The notes below the pieces were generated by a model. The model was not told the origin of the DNA and made no database searches. It saw only the letters and a program-made list of their open reading frames with translations. 64,000 nt of DNA from Gimesia maris (GTDB lineage: Bacteria; Planctomycetota; Planctomycetia; Planctomycetales; Planctomycetaceae). The DNA is taken from positions 1,570,001-1,634,000 of the forward strand of contig NZ_CP042910.1 in NCBI RefSeq assembly GCF_008298035.1, read 5' to 3'. This document shows positions 18,958-29,058 of this stretch, piece after piece; within the stretch, counting starts at the first letter, position 1; the number at the start of each line of letters is the position of its first letter. Position numbers and translations under genes: made by a program.

Positions 18958-19524
18958 TTATTCTGAGGACACTTCCGCTTCCCGATCCATCAGCATCCCC
19001 AGATAGGACAGTCGAATTTGATTGGAAAGTCCAAGAGATTTTGCCAGTTCGATGATCGCGGCTTCCGCTGCAGCGAGCTGGTCTTCTTCAGCAAGCAGTT
19101 CGATTTCAGCAAACGTCCCCAGTTCCTGAACTTCGTCGATCGTAATTTCGAACGTTTGCTGATTGTGAGCATAAGCATAAGGGGTGCGTCGTTTTTTGAC
19201 CGTGCGGACCTGTTCGAATCCAAGCAGCTCCAGCGTTTCGGCCAGTTGTTCAAACGCGGACTCTCCCGACTCAAAACCGAGTTCAATCTCTTTTCGAACC
19301 TTACTGACGGTGGCCCGTTTCGGACCTTTATAGGTAATCCGGTTATCGGTGCCATTGCGGCGGATGCGGAGTGCTTCATCGGTTTCCGCGAAGTTCCGTA
19401 CGGGATGTGCAAAATAGTAGTCATGCTGTTCGATCGGTTCACCACTTGTGGCCCCCAGCTGTGCCAGCTGGTCGATGAGTTGATCTTTGTCATGAATCCG
19501 AAATTTTTGTTCGACTTCCAGCAT
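18958..19524 (-). CDS. CYTH-domain protein (class IV adenylate cyclase / CyaB-like)
   Basis: A 188-residue cytosolic protein beginning MLEVEQKFRI, the ExExK strand that defines CYTH phosphohydrolase/cyclase tunnels. Further conserved charges are LRIRRNG, ITYKGPK, VRKEIELGFES and FEITIDEVQELGTFAEIE, all typical of the CyaB branch that includes class IV adenylate cyclases and related triphosphate enzymes. Which activity it has cannot be told from sequence. The frame is open upstream to 19872 but the extension overlaps the cytochrome gene and is low-complexity, so the ATG at 19524, which starts the first beta strand, is preferred. Confidence 0.85.
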   Translation of the reverse strand: MLEVEQKFRIHDKDQLIDQLAQLGATSGEPIEQHDYYFAHPVRNFAETDEALRIRRNGTDNRITYKGPKRATVSKVRKEIELGFESGESAFEQLAETLELLGFEQVRTVKKRRTPYAYAHNQQTFEITIDEVQELGTFAEIELLAEEDQLAAAEAAIIELAKSLGLSNQIRLSYLGMLMDREAEVSSE

Positions 19525-19582
19525 GTAACGAGAGCTATCCGAAATAAAGTGAAGGGGGTGGCGATCGCTCCTGTGTGAGCAA

Positions 19583-21247
19583 TTAATCGCGCCAGGGGTG
19601 TTTAATTTTTTCCCAGTAGGAATCGAATTCAAATTTGGGGCTGTTATCGAGATCGTGACATTGAAAACAGGTATTCTTTTTGGCTTCGGCAAGCGTGACT
19701 CGCATGACCTTCTTCGCTTCTTCGAGCTTATCCATTTCGACCAGCTCGATATGGCCGCTGCCGGGACCGTGGCAGTTCTCGCACTGCTGACCCAGCAGAT
19801 GGGGAGATTCCTGCTTGTTGACGAATCCGCTTTCGTAACGAATGACCTCCTGGGGTTGCCAGCCGGTGACATGGCAGGAGAGACATTCGGGATCGTAAAT
19901 TCGTGAGACGATTTTCTCGCCTCGTTCGATCTGGTCTTTGCGACCTTTAATCAGGCTTTCGTAGGCGTGGGCATGTGCGGTGGTGAGCCATTTTTCATAG
20001 GCTTTGGTGTGACATTCGCCACAGGTTTCTGCACCCACAAACGTGGCACCACGGGGATGGTCGATGGGGAGTTCTTTCGCGGCGAGATCTTCCTGTTTCA
20101 GACGATCCTGGTAGAACTGCATGTGCTCGGCCATTTTCGGGGTATCTTTGAACCGCTGTTTATCCAGCTCAATGACCGTGAAGCGGAAGCGTTTCGAAGG
20201 ATCTGCTTTGTCAGCCTGGTCAGGGTAGTAACCGACCACTCCGGCACTTTTCCCTTTATGGCCGACATCTACCATCATCGTGTTTCCGATGAATGTCGGT
20301 TCTCCGAGTGGATCTTCCACGCCACCTGCTGTCAGGAGCAGATCAAACTGGGGGAATTTTTCGGCGAGTGCTTTTGATTCTTCTTTTTCCGACTGGGAGA
20401 GGAGTATCATCAGGTCGGGCTTAGCGGCCTGCATCTGTTGAATGACGTCGGGTAATACTTTTGCGGGTTCCTGCCAGGTGATGTCGGGAAACTTCTCAGC
20501 CTGGCTTTTGCTCAGGATGGAAGTGACTGCCATTTTCACGCCGCCGACTTCAACGATTTTGAATGCCGTTTTACCAAGTCCGGGCGTTTCCAGAATGAGG
20601 ATGTTGGCAGCCAGAAATGTGGGCGTGGTATTGGGGGCCTGCGGTTCCGGATTGTGCAGTTGCAGGAAAATGTCAGCCCCGAATCTCAGTTCTTCAGGGC
20701 CGAGGCCGACGCCCGCGTAATTCATGTCTTTCATGGATGCCAGAATGGTTTCATATTTAATCTGACTCTGACGGCGATTGCGTTTGACCAGGCCTCCCAG
20801 ATCAAAAGCCGTCACGGGCCATTTTCTGTCTTCGATCTGTTTGAAGAGATTGGCCAGCAGTGAAACGCCTCCCGTCTGATTTTGAGTACAGCCACAGGGC
20901 TCCAGATAACCGTGCCGTTCTCCCGTCAGGACGATCGCCAGTTTGGGGGCAGGCCAGTCTTTGAACAGCGGTTTCGGGGAACCGGCGGGAGCTGCTGTCC
21001 TGGATACTGATGTGGCAGCGTGCGGAGATTTCGCAGCAGGAGCTTCCGGTTGAACCGTAGCGGTCGCAGGGGCTTTCTGAACAGCAGGTTCAGTTACTTC
21101 TGGTTGCTTTGGAATTGTATCGGGAGCTTTTATATCTTCAGAGACGACGCTGGTTTCTGGCGAGGAACTCGATTCACACCCTGTCTGCAGGGGGATGATC
21201 AGAAGCGCGAGAAAAAGAATCTGAGTTGAAATTCGGTTGCTTAACAT
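19583..21247 (-). CDS. Four-haem cytochrome c lipoprotein with metallophosphatase-like domain
   Basis: A 554-residue lipoprotein; the signal peptide ends in a lipobox with Cys24 (PLQTGC), followed by a Pro/Ala-rich linker to about residue 95. Residues 100-370 resemble a 5'-nucleotidase/metallophosphatase-like fold with the ERHGYLEPCGC motif common in planctomycete multihaem proteins; the classic D-x-H metal motif is not seen. The C-terminal part has four CXXCH haem sites at 409-413, 455-459, 489-493 and 527-531, spaced as in cytochrome c554-type domains. It should be anchored in a membrane and face the periplasm, in electron transfer. The next upstream gene encodes a DUF1573 protein, so the two may share a redox or envelope role. 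Confidence 0.8.
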   Translation of the reverse strand: MLSNRISTQILFLALLIIPLQTGCESSSSPETSVVSEDIKAPDTIPKQPEVTEPAVQKAPATATVQPEAPAAKSPHAATSVSRTAAPAGSPKPLFKDWPAPKLAIVLTGERHGYLEPCGCTQNQTGGVSLLANLFKQIEDRKWPVTAFDLGGLVKRNRRQSQIKYETILASMKDMNYAGVGLGPEELRFGADIFLQLHNPEPQAPNTTPTFLAANILILETPGLGKTAFKIVEVGGVKMAVTSILSKSQAEKFPDITWQEPAKVLPDVIQQMQAAKPDLMILLSQSEKEESKALAEKFPQFDLLLTAGGVEDPLGEPTFIGNTMMVDVGHKGKSAGVVGYYPDQADKADPSKRFRFTVIELDKQRFKDTPKMAEHMQFYQDRLKQEDLAAKELPIDHPRGATFVGAETCGECHTKAYEKWLTTAHAHAYESLIKGRKDQIERGEKIVSRIYDPECLSCHVTGWQPQEVIRYESGFVNKQESPHLLGQQCENCHGPGSGHIELVEMDKLEEAKKVMRVTLAEAKKNTCFQCHDLDNSPKFEFDSYWEKIKHPWRD

Positions 21248-21433
21248 TCAGTTTGACCTTCCGTGGAGGTGATTGAGGAAAGTAAACGATGGGGAGCTTC
21301 CTCATGGTTTATTTTAGCTCAATACATGGTGTTGCGTCAAAGTGGATCTGACCCTGGCCCTGGAAAGGTCTTCAACAATAAAAGGTTACAGGTTGTGTCG
21401 AATGCGGGATCATTTTCTCTTCGGGACTGGGAA

Positions 21434-22696
21434 TCACAGTGAGATAAACTGAACGCGAAATTCGATCTCCTTGGCATTCGGATGATTCGTCTGCAGTTTG
21501 ACTTTGGCGAGATTCGTTCTCCCGAAGGAAACCGGAGACATCTCGGCAGGGACGGCAAATTTCAGTTCATATCGCTGCTTGGTTTTTGACTCAAATTTGT
21601 CGTCTTTTTTCAATTCAAATTCTAGAAAATCAGGTGCAATTTCCTGGTCAACGATTTCCAGTGAATGTTCAGTCCCTTCGACAAACATGGAGAGAGTGAC
21701 GGTCTTGCCTTCCTTTGCCGGGAATTCCCCCAGGTTCAAAATCATGGTATTGGGATTCCAGTGCACGCCATAGGTAGGAACAATCCGGATGGGGCCGGTG
21801 TGATTTCCTGAAACCTGGATCACAAAAGTTCGCGGTCCTTCTGGTGTTGCATGCTCATGATCGTGTTTGTGGTCGTGACCCTCGGGGTGATCGTGTTTCT
21901 CCTCGGTACCCGGCGGCGATAAATCATGCGGGATATCCGTTTTGACAGTGAGCCGTTCGGTGAATCCTCCCAATGGAAATTGTTCAGGGTCTGCAGTGAC
22001 TTCAATTGTATAGCCGGATTTCGTATCAGCTTCTTTCAATTCTTCCGCCGTGAGTGGTCTGAATTTCGAAGTCAGTCCCGGCTTACTCGATTCAATTCCC
22101 AGAATCTTAAATTCATCCAGATATTTGGTGTGTATTTTTCCCGAAAACGAGACCGGATCTGTAGTGGACATGGTGGGCAGGGACCAGTGAGGACTGCCTT
22201 CAAAGTCGCCCGTAAAAGCGATCAGGTTGTTCGCAGTGCCTTCGATCTGCAGCTTGAGTTCCTGATTTTTCGGGTCGTTGGTGTAAATGGTGGCTGTTTG
22301 CCCAAAGTTTTGCTGGGGGCTTTTGGGTGTCCAGGTCAATTCAATTTTGATTGACTCGCCAGGGGCAACCATGTTTTCCTTCATTTCACTCAGTGTGCAT
22401 TTGCAGGTAGTGGCACCTTTCTGGACTTCCAGTGGTACTTCTCCCTCATTCTTCAGAATGAAATTATGAGACAGCGATTGCCCCACAGCCATACTGCCAA
22501 AGTTGTAAAGTGGAGTGTCTACGACCGCTTTGGGGTAGGGGCCGGTGGGTGAAATTTTCGGGCGATCGTCAGAGGGATCAGTCTGTTTTGGAACAGGAGC
22601 CGCAGGCTGGATGTCTCCATTGCCTCGACCCAGCCAGACTGTACCAGCAAGTGCAATAACAAGAGCAATTAACGCCGTAACGGCTCGTAAATTCAT
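21434..22696 (-). CDS. DUF1573-domain secreted protein with His-rich insert
   Basis: A 420-residue protein with an N-terminal signal or membrane anchor (ALIALVIALAGTVWLG). Residues 60-155 are a DUF1573 Ig-like domain: YNFGSMAVGQSLSHNFILKN, then TTCKCT with Cys98 and Cys100, then APGESIKIELTWTP. A second similar beta-rich half follows to the C-terminus. Residues 268-282 are a His/Asp-rich run (HDHPEGHDHKHDHEH) that could bind metal. DUF1573 proteins are extracytoplasmic and of unknown function. It is divergent from nothing and lies 186 bp upstream of the cytochrome lipoprotein on the same strand. Confidence 0.8.
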   Translation of the reverse strand: MNLRAVTALIALVIALAGTVWLGRGNGDIQPAAPVPKQTDPSDDRPKISPTGPYPKAVVDTPLYNFGSMAVGQSLSHNFILKNEGEVPLEVQKGATTCKCTLSEMKENMVAPGESIKIELTWTPKSPQQNFGQTATIYTNDPKNQELKLQIEGTANNLIAFTGDFEGSPHWSLPTMSTTDPVSFSGKIHTKYLDEFKILGIESSKPGLTSKFRPLTAEELKEADTKSGYTIEVTADPEQFPLGGFTERLTVKTDIPHDLSPPGTEEKHDHPEGHDHKHDHEHATPEGPRTFVIQVSGNHTGPIRIVPTYGVHWNPNTMILNLGEFPAKEGKTVTLSMFVEGTEHSLEIVDQEIAPDFLEFELKKDDKFESKTKQRYELKFAVPAEMSPVSFGRTNLAKVKLQTNHPNAKEIEFRVQFISL

Positions 22697-22818
22697 GATT
22701 TCACCAGCAAAGAAGTAGTTTGAATATAATGGACCACAATAATAATGTCGGGAAATTCAGATCAGACTGGATCCCTACAGAGAACACTCAGTTATTATGG
22801 GCCTAAGCGCGACCGAGT

Positions 22819-25215
22819 TCAATTCTGATTCGATGGAGTTGCGTTAATTATTTCTTTCATTCGACTTACCATATCTTCATTTAAGTATTTGTCCACATGC
22901 TGACCACGTCTGTTGGCTTCATCCAGTTCAATCGCGCGGCGAGCCTCGTGCTGGCTCTCGGCAGACTTGCCTGCTTCTGACAGAGCTTTTGCAAATTCAG
23001 CTCGATAAAGGGAATTATTGGGATATCCTGCCACGGCACGCTGGAAGCTTTCGAGTGCAGCAGTGAGATCATCCTGCTGGTGCGAGGCCTGATACTGCTG
23101 TTCCCATTGTCGACCCAGATCGAAATAATGGAGCGGATTCATTGGATCTCTTTGAATTGCAGCTTCTTTCAACTCGACACCCCGTTCAAATGCACTGCGA
23201 TTCTGTTCTCCCTCTCGAAATTCAATCTCAGCCAAAGCCTGCCAGGGACCCGGAGAGATTGAATCTACCTGACTGGCCTGACTGAAATAACGTTGCGCAT
23301 TTCGAACCGATGAGCCACGCATGAGTGACTGTTCCGCTTGTAATACGAGCGATTTCCGCTGGATCGTTGGCGCAAACGAAGACCAGATAAAGAAAAACGT
23401 CAGGATCAGACAGGCACTCAGGGGGATTGCTCGCAAATGTATAGGTGCCTCGGTTTGAGATGAGCTTGGATTTGCCTGGTCTACTGAACTTGCGTCAGGT
23501 ATGGCTGGCCTGGTAATAATGGGAAAAGCAAGTGCCAGCAGCAGCAGCCAGGTCTGAGTGATCGCGGGCATGGCAATGCCCCCCGCACCAGATAAATGGA
23601 TGCATAAGCTGATAAAAGCTGCTCCGAACGCGAGGGGCAATATTGAGGCGTTTGCATCAGGATCAGCTACACTCAAATTAGCACTGGTATTTAAAATGAA
23701 GAAGAGTACCAGCCAGCCCAGGCAAAACAGCCAGAGAATTGATTCATCGACAGAAAACAGAAACAGTTGCATCCCCCAAAGCAGGGCAAATGAGAGCCCG
23801 AACCCTGACAGCAGTGCCAGTTGCGATTGCGAAAAGAGGTTCCCGGTTAAGGGAGCCTGCTGTTCCGCAGTATTAAGATCGGGCAATGGTTTGATCAACC
23901 AGCGGTAGCAGGCCAGGCACAGAATCAGCAGTAATCCAGCGAATGCAATCAGGCCTGCATTCGCCCAGACATCGAGGATGAAATTATGTGGATCCGCGAT
24001 TTCTTCACTGGATCCAGGCAGCTTGAATTTCAGGTAATGTGATCGGAAGTTTCCCGGACCTGTCCCCCAGATCGGATTTTCTTTGATGACATCCCAGGTG
24101 GCCGTCCAGTATTCGATACGGTATTGAAGAGACTTTGGGGCTTCGGTCAACACTGCCCGGTCAACACCTCCACTCAACGTGGCCAACAGCAAAAAACCAA
24201 TACAGAGAATCGTGGCCAGACCTCCCCATTTGACAAGCTGTTTTTTCCAGCGTTGAGGATCGGCTGTTGAGCTCCGGCGTGATTGAAGCAGTTTCAGCAG
24301 TCCCAGACTGACAAGGCCACCGATGAGACCGACCCATGCAGTGCGGCTTTTGGTCAGGATCAGGCAGTAGCCGATCAGCATGGTCGACAGCAGAAAAACT
24401 CCGGGTTTCCACTGATTCCAGAGCGAACTGGAGGACGCAGATTTCCGGAAAAAACAATCAATGGTTACTGCAAACGAAAGCAGAAAGCCAACAGTCAACA
24501 GGCCGGCAAATGTATTTGCGAGAGCAAACATGCCCAGGGGTTCGGAACTGTCCAACAGTCGTCGTTCAAACAGTTCGCGGCCGCTCCCGTGGAGGGCATG
24601 GGCGGGAACTCCCATCGAAAGCAGTTTCTGCTGGGCTTCGGGAGAGCGCGTGGCATCATACTGTTGCCGGGTCGCCAGATACTCTTTTGAGAGTTGGTCG
24701 TACATCCAATGATGCTGCCAGATGCCATAAACGGCGAGAACTACGACAGTCGTGATGAATCCCACAATCAATGTGCCGCGCAATGCAGATGTGGCAATCA
24801 GGCGGCGGATCAGGGAGAAGCTGCAGCCCAGAGCGACCCATTCCCACATCATGTTCAAAGCAGCCCGCTGCTGACCTTCTCCGAACCCAATCATGACCAG
24901 TGTGGAGAGAACCTGACCTGCAACCAGCAGCCAGACGGCGCAGTCAAACAGGTCCAGCCGAAACGATCGGGAGCGATCTGTCACAAAACTGGCGGCATAC
25001 AGAATCGTGACCAGGAACCAGCCCAGCGCAAACGTGAGAGTGTCCCCGTCCGGTGCAGATTCTGCTGGTACAAAGTAACGAGCTAAAATGAGCGTGCCAG
25101 CCAGAAACAGTTGGGTTCCCTGGAGCAGACTGGTCAGCCAGAAGAGAGAGGACGCTGTTGGAGTCGTCTCAACTCGAATCGGCTGTGGCGGTTTTTTTTT
25201 ACGCTGCTTACTCAT
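22819..25215 (-). CDS. O-antigen ligase/Wzy-like membrane protein with C-terminal TPRs
   Basis: A 798-residue protein with about a dozen hydrophobic segments. The Wzy_C/O-antigen-ligase signature region is around WGTGPGNFRSHYLKF and ADPHNFILDVWANAGLIAF, and the last 170 residues carry TPRs (ALAEIEFREGEQNRSAF, then NPLHYFDLGRQWEQQYQ). Such proteins polymerise or ligate lipid-linked glycans on the periplasmic side; the TPR tail is found in a subset. I chose the ATG at 25215, which overlaps the stop of the WecA-like gene as ATGA (25212-25215), over an ATG at 25269 that would run 54 bp into that gene. The overlap supports a joint role in surface polysaccharide synthesis. Confidence 0.8.
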   Translation of the reverse strand: MSKQRKKKPPQPIRVETTPTASSLFWLTSLLQGTQLFLAGTLILARYFVPAESAPDGDTLTFALGWFLVTILYAASFVTDRSRSFRLDLFDCAVWLLVAGQVLSTLVMIGFGEGQQRAALNMMWEWVALGCSFSLIRRLIATSALRGTLIVGFITTVVVLAVYGIWQHHWMYDQLSKEYLATRQQYDATRSPEAQQKLLSMGVPAHALHGSGRELFERRLLDSSEPLGMFALANTFAGLLTVGFLLSFAVTIDCFFRKSASSSSLWNQWKPGVFLLSTMLIGYCLILTKSRTAWVGLIGGLVSLGLLKLLQSRRSSTADPQRWKKQLVKWGGLATILCIGFLLLATLSGGVDRAVLTEAPKSLQYRIEYWTATWDVIKENPIWGTGPGNFRSHYLKFKLPGSSEEIADPHNFILDVWANAGLIAFAGLLLILCLACYRWLIKPLPDLNTAEQQAPLTGNLFSQSQLALLSGFGLSFALLWGMQLFLFSVDESILWLFCLGWLVLFFILNTSANLSVADPDANASILPLAFGAAFISLCIHLSGAGGIAMPAITQTWLLLLALAFPIITRPAIPDASSVDQANPSSSQTEAPIHLRAIPLSACLILTFFFIWSSFAPTIQRKSLVLQAEQSLMRGSSVRNAQRYFSQASQVDSISPGPWQALAEIEFREGEQNRSAFERGVELKEAAIQRDPMNPLHYFDLGRQWEQQYQASHQQDDLTAALESFQRAVAGYPNNSLYRAEFAKALSEAGKSAESQHEARRAIELDEANRRGQHVDKYLNEDMVSRMKEIINATPSNQN

Positions 25216-26345
25216 TCCCGATTTTTCCGACCTACATTTTCCAGGATCGTCACGATCGAAAGGACACACAGAATCATGAGTATGACCAGCAGAGCAGCGC
25301 TCCAGGACGAAACTTCATACAGAATCAGTCCGCCGATTCCCGTGGTCAATGTCGCCAGGTGGATGGTGAGAACTGTAGCCCGTTTACTTAAGCCGAGCTC
25401 GACCAGGCGGTGTGAGAAATGGCTTTTATCTGCATGAAACGGGCTGCGACCTTCTTTCAATCGAATGATCATCACCGTACAGAAATCATACAGGGGGATC
25501 GCCAGAATGCAAAGCGGGGCCAGGATAACATGCCGATTCACGATGACATCGCCGGTGGGAGTTGTGCCGGGATAAAATGTACCCAGAATGGTCATCGTAG
25601 ACAGAATCAGCCCGATGAAATAACTGCCCGAGTCTCCCATAAAGATTTTTGCGGGAGGCCAGTTATGGCATAAGAACCCGGCAATCGCACCTGCGAGAAC
25701 AAGTAGAACGCCGGCGACCAGCCAGCGTGGTTCACCTGTAAAACGCAACATGATTATTGCAAACAGGATGGCTGCAATCAGCCCGATGCCCGATGTGAGG
25801 CCGTCCATGTTGTCCAGAAAGTTTAATGAGTTGACCAGGACAATGATCCAGGCGACTGTCAGCAGCATCCCGATCCAGGGTTGCTGAATAAAGAGAGAAC
25901 CCCGGATGCCCCCCATTACCAGACCACCAGCCACAAGCAGTTGAATGATCAGGCGTGGCTTCCATGAGATATTGAGTTTATCGTCAAGCAGTCCCATGAC
26001 AGCAAGAACTGTCCCTCCCGCGAGCACCATCCAGAGTTGTTCCGAGCGATAGAGAACTCCATCCAGATGGACAATGAGTTCCGCGGGAATCCATGACGGA
26101 TTGCTGCCTGATTTGACAAGCACCAGTGCGATCAGCTGCGCGCAGACGATCGGAATGATGACTCCCAGCCAGATGCCGACACCTCCACCAAGGGGAGTGG
26201 GAGTGATATGCACTTTGCGTTGGGCAGGCTGATCAATCAGCCCCCAGCGCGGTGCCAGTTTCCGCATCGCTGCTGTGGCAAGAAACGAAATGAGAAATGA
26301 GGGAATAAGACAGGCGATAACAAAGAAAAGCATTTCAAATGGCAT
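25212..26345 (-). CDS. WecA/TagO-like undecaprenyl-phosphate sugar-1-phosphate transferase
   Basis: A 377-residue polytopic membrane enzyme of the MraY/WecA family that moves a sugar-1-phosphate (usually GlcNAc) from UDP-sugar to undecaprenyl phosphate. Visible signatures: GLLDDKLNISWKPRLIIQ, NSLNFLDNMDGLTSG, IFMGDSGSYFIG, and the C-terminal SPFHADKSHFSHRL loop that marks the WecA/TagO/Rgpl branch apart from MraY. About ten membrane helices are visible. It sits at the head of a two-gene unit with the O-antigen-ligase-like gene (4-bp overlap), as expected for the initiating step of surface glycan synthesis. Confidence 0.9.
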   Translation of the reverse strand: MPFEMLFFVIACLIPSFLISFLATAAMRKLAPRWGLIDQPAQRKVHITPTPLGGGVGIWLGVIIPIVCAQLIALVLVKSGSNPSWIPAELIVHLDGVLYRSEQLWMVLAGGTVLAVMGLLDDKLNISWKPRLIIQLLVAGGLVMGGIRGSLFIQQPWIGMLLTVAWIIVLVNSLNFLDNMDGLTSGIGLIAAILFAIIMLRFTGEPRWLVAGVLLVLAGAIAGFLCHNWPPAKIFMGDSGSYFIGLILSTMTILGTFYPGTTPTGDVIVNRHVILAPLCILAIPLYDFCTVMIIRLKEGRSPFHADKSHFSHRLVELGLSKRATVLTIHLATLTTGIGGLILYEVSSWSAALLVILMILCVLSIVTILENVGRKNRE

Positions 26346-26529
26346 TCGGAGTAACAGAGAGGAATCGGGAATAATATGCTCTAGTTTGGCTGAAATCAGG
26401 GATTAGTGATAGCGAAAAATGTAATTCCAGCCAGTTTTCGATTGATATATCCCCTGCATGACTTACAGTTGTCCTCACCTGTATAATCCGAGTTGCGATT
26501 CTGGAAAGAGGAGTATTTCAACGACTGTG

Positions 26530-27381
26530 ATGAATGAATTATTTGAGGAAGAAATTCGATTTAACCTGGCGAGTCGTCCTAACTGGGAGCAGGGGGCATC
26601 GCATCGCAATTTAATCACAGGATATCTGACAGACCTGGCCGATTCTTCCCGGGGGCGATTATGTGTGCTGGGGGCGGGAAACTGTAACGACCTGGATTTG
26701 CAGAAACTGTCGCAAGTGTACAGCGAAATTCATCTGGTAGATCTGGACGAATCTGCATTGAGATACGCTGTTGATTTTCAGTCGGTCTCTGAAAATCCGG
26801 CGATCTGCCTGCATGTGCTGGATCTGACCGGAGTTGGTGACATGCTGGCAGCTTATAAATCGGAGCATCGTCAAGGGGAGGGCGATCTGCGGAAGATTAG
26901 GGACGCGTTATCTGAGTCTCCCGAATGGAATCTTCCCGGCCCTTTTGAAGTGGTCTGTTCCACTTGTATCTTGAGTCAGCTGATTCTTCAGGTTGTACAT
27001 GCCCTCGGCGAGACCCACCCCCAGTTTGAGGAACTGATGGTTGCGGTGCGCGAGCAGCATTTCCGCACCGTGCTGGATTTGATTGGCAAGGGGGGCGCGG
27101 GACTCATTATCAGTGACTTTGTCTCTTCGGAATCTGCAGCAGATTTGAAGGATGTTCCCGATTTTCAATTCACCCAGTATTTGTCTCAGCTGCTGTCATC
27201 ACGTAATTTTTTTCACGGCGTGCATCCGGGACTGTTGTTTGCGCAATTGAAAGGCAAAGCGCCGCTGGCAAAACTGGTTCAAGATGTCGAGATGCTGCCT
27301 CCCTGGCGCTGGGACCTGGGCACGCGTCAATATGCCGTCGCTGCACTCCGCTTTCGCCGTCTTACAGGCGACCAGGGATGA
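26530..27381 (+). CDS. SAM-methyltransferase-like protein of unknown substrate
   Basis: About 283 residues. The segment RLCVLGAGNCNDLDLQKL reads as a glycine-rich SAM-binding loop (GAGNCND) with the acidic end of strand 2 at HLVDLDESAL, which is the Rossmann methyltransferase pattern. FEVVCSTCILSQLI would be strand 4, and the C-terminal PPWRWDLGTRQYAVAALRFRR the last strand. I do not recognise a named family, and the substrate is open. The start is set at the ATG at 26530 (GAGGAG 12-17 nt upstream); a GTG immediately before and an ATG at 26458 are alternatives. It is divergent from the WecA-like gene. Confidence 0.65.
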   Translation: MNELFEEEIRFNLASRPNWEQGASHRNLITGYLTDLADSSRGRLCVLGAGNCNDLDLQKLSQVYSEIHLVDLDESALRYAVDFQSVSENPAICLHVLDLTGVGDMLAAYKSEHRQGEGDLRKIRDALSESPEWNLPGPFEVVCSTCILSQLILQVVHALGETHPQFEELMVAVREQHFRTVLDLIGKGGAGLIISDFVSSESAADLKDVPDFQFTQYLSQLLSSRNFFHGVHPGLLFAQLKGKAPLAKLVQDVEMLPPWRWDLGTRQYAVAALRFRRLTGDQG

Positions 27382-27423
27382 TGCAGGCATCTTTAGTCCG
27401 GTCGCAGCTTCAACCTCCCGGAA

Positions 27424-29058
27424 TCATTTTTTTCCAGCGGGTTTCTTTTTTCGTGCGGCCCCACTTTTTCTCGGTTTGAGACGTAGTGAAGGTGGATCTT
27501 TCTCCACAGAACCTGTGTCATCAGGAACCTGATATTTTGCCTGCAGCAGCTTCAGTTCCGCTTTCAGGTTTTTGACCACCTGGGCATATTCCGGTTCTGA
27601 GTAAACGTTTTTCATCTCCCGGGGATCTTTCTCCAGATCGTAAAGTTCCCATTCACCAAGATTGTAGAAATCGATCAGCTTATATCGCTTTGTACGGACC
27701 CCGTTGTGTCGGCGGACCATGTGAGCGGAACGTCGATCATTGTAGAATTCATAGTAATGGTAATAGAGGCTTTCACGCCATTTCACCTCTTCCCCTTTGA
27801 AGAGAGGTACCAGACTGACTCCCTGCATATCAGCAGGGATCGGTGCGTGGGCCAGGTCCAGAAAGGTTTCCGCGAAATCCAGGTTGGATACCAGGTCGTT
27901 ATTCACACTGCCGGGTTTGATAACGCCGGGCCAGCGTGCCAGCAAAGGCATCCGATATGACTCTTCATACATGAATCGTTTGTCAAACCAGCCATGATCT
28001 CCCAGGTAAAAGCCCTGATCAGACGAGTAGATTACGACGGTATTCTTTGCCAGGCCTGACGATTCCAGGTAGTCCAGCATGCGACCCACATTCTCATCGA
28101 CAGAGGCAACACATCTGAGATAGTCCTTCATGTAACGCTGATATTTCCAGCGTACCAGATCTTTTCCCGTGAGATTTGCTTTGCGAAATGCTTCATTTTT
28201 GGGTTCATATGCGGCATTCCATGTTGCCAGCTGTTCGGGGGTCAGATTGGTGGGGGGAGTTAATTTCAGGTCAAACGGAGTCATCGTTTTGGCGATGGTC
28301 ATATCCTGCTGATGGGCTGCAGTGCCGCGACCTTCATAATTATCAAACAGGTTATCCGGCTCCGGGATGGTCACATCGTCATACATGTGGAGGTATTTGG
28401 GTCCGGGTTGCCAGTTACGATGTGGTGCCTTGTGTTGAAACATCAACATAAAAGGTTTGTCAGGATCGCGATCATTTTTGAGGTAGTCGAGTGCCAGATC
28501 GGTGATGATATCCGTGGTGTACCCTTCGTGTTTGACACGTTCCCCGTTCTTGATCATCGGCGGGTTATAATAAGGCCCCTGTCCAATCAGAATTTCAGAA
28601 TAGTCGAAACCCGTCGGGTCGGAGGCCAGATGCCATTTCCCGACAATCGCAGTCTGATAGCCATACTTTCGGAGGATTTTGGGGAACGTCTGCTGCGCGC
28701 CGTCAAATTTGTTGCCGTTCTGTTTGAAGCCATTCAAATGACTGTGTTTGCCGGTCAGAATGACTGCGCGACTGGGACCACAGATACTGTTCGTGCAGAA
28801 ACAGTTGTTAAACCGCATGCCTTCACGGGCGATGCGATCCAGGTTCGGGGTCTCATTGACTTTCGAGCCATAACAACTCATGGCATGCGAGGCATGATCA
28901 TCGGTGAAGATAAACAGAATATTAGGGCGGCCTGGTTCCGCGGCAGCACTCTCTGACTGTGGGCAGATGATCAAGTGAGACAGAGTGAGCAGCAGGCACC
29001 ACACTAATGAAAAGCAACATCGAACAGCAGGTTGGCAGTGTGACAGCATAAGGTTCAT
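27424..29058 (-). CDS. Secreted arylsulfatase-family sulfatase (sulfatase 1)
   Basis: A 544-residue sulfatase with an N-terminal hydrophobic signal sequence (about residues 15-38). The catalytic Cys93 lies in CGPSR (93-97), the site converted to formylglycine by FGE-type enzymes, and is followed by LTGKH. Metal ligands are D53-D54 in [10 protein letters not shown], and the second metal/catalytic region is [19 protein letters not shown]. The C-terminus ends in a Lys-rich tail (RKKKPAGKK). Sulfatases of this kind remove sulfate from polysaccharides, and planctomycetes carry large numbers. The preferred substrate cannot be read. It is divergent from the small TPR gene at 29461. Confidence 0.9.
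   Translation of the reverse strand: MNLMLSHCQPAVRCCFSLVWCLLLTLSHLIICPQSESAAAEPGRPNILFIFTDDHASHAMSCYGSKVNETPNLDRIAREGMRFNNCFCTNSICGPSRAVILTGKHSHLNGFKQNGNKFDGAQQTFPKILRKYGYQTAIVGKWHLASDPTGFDYSEILIGQGPYYNPPMIKNGERVKHEGYTTDIITDLALDYLKNDRDPDKPFMLMFQHKAPHRNWQPGPKYLHMYDDVTIPEPDNLFDNYEGRGTAAHQQDMTIAKTMTPFDLKLTPPTNLTPEQLATWNAAYEPKNEAFRKANLTGKDLVRWKYQRYMKDYLRCVASVDENVGRMLDYLESSGLAKNTVVIYSSDQGFYLGDHGWFDKRFMYEESYRMPLLARWPGVIKPGSVNNDLVSNLDFAETFLDLAHAPIPADMQGVSLVPLFKGEEVKWRESLYYHYYEFYNDRRSAHMVRRHNGVRTKRYKLIDFYNLGEWELYDLEKDPREMKNVYSEPEYAQVVKNLKAELKLLQAKYQVPDDTGSVEKDPPSLRLKPRKSGAARKKKPAGKK

Noticed and set aside
19525-19872. Upstream extension of the CYTH frame
   Set aside because: It overlaps the end of the cytochrome gene and is low-complexity; the CYTH strand starts at the ATG at 19524.
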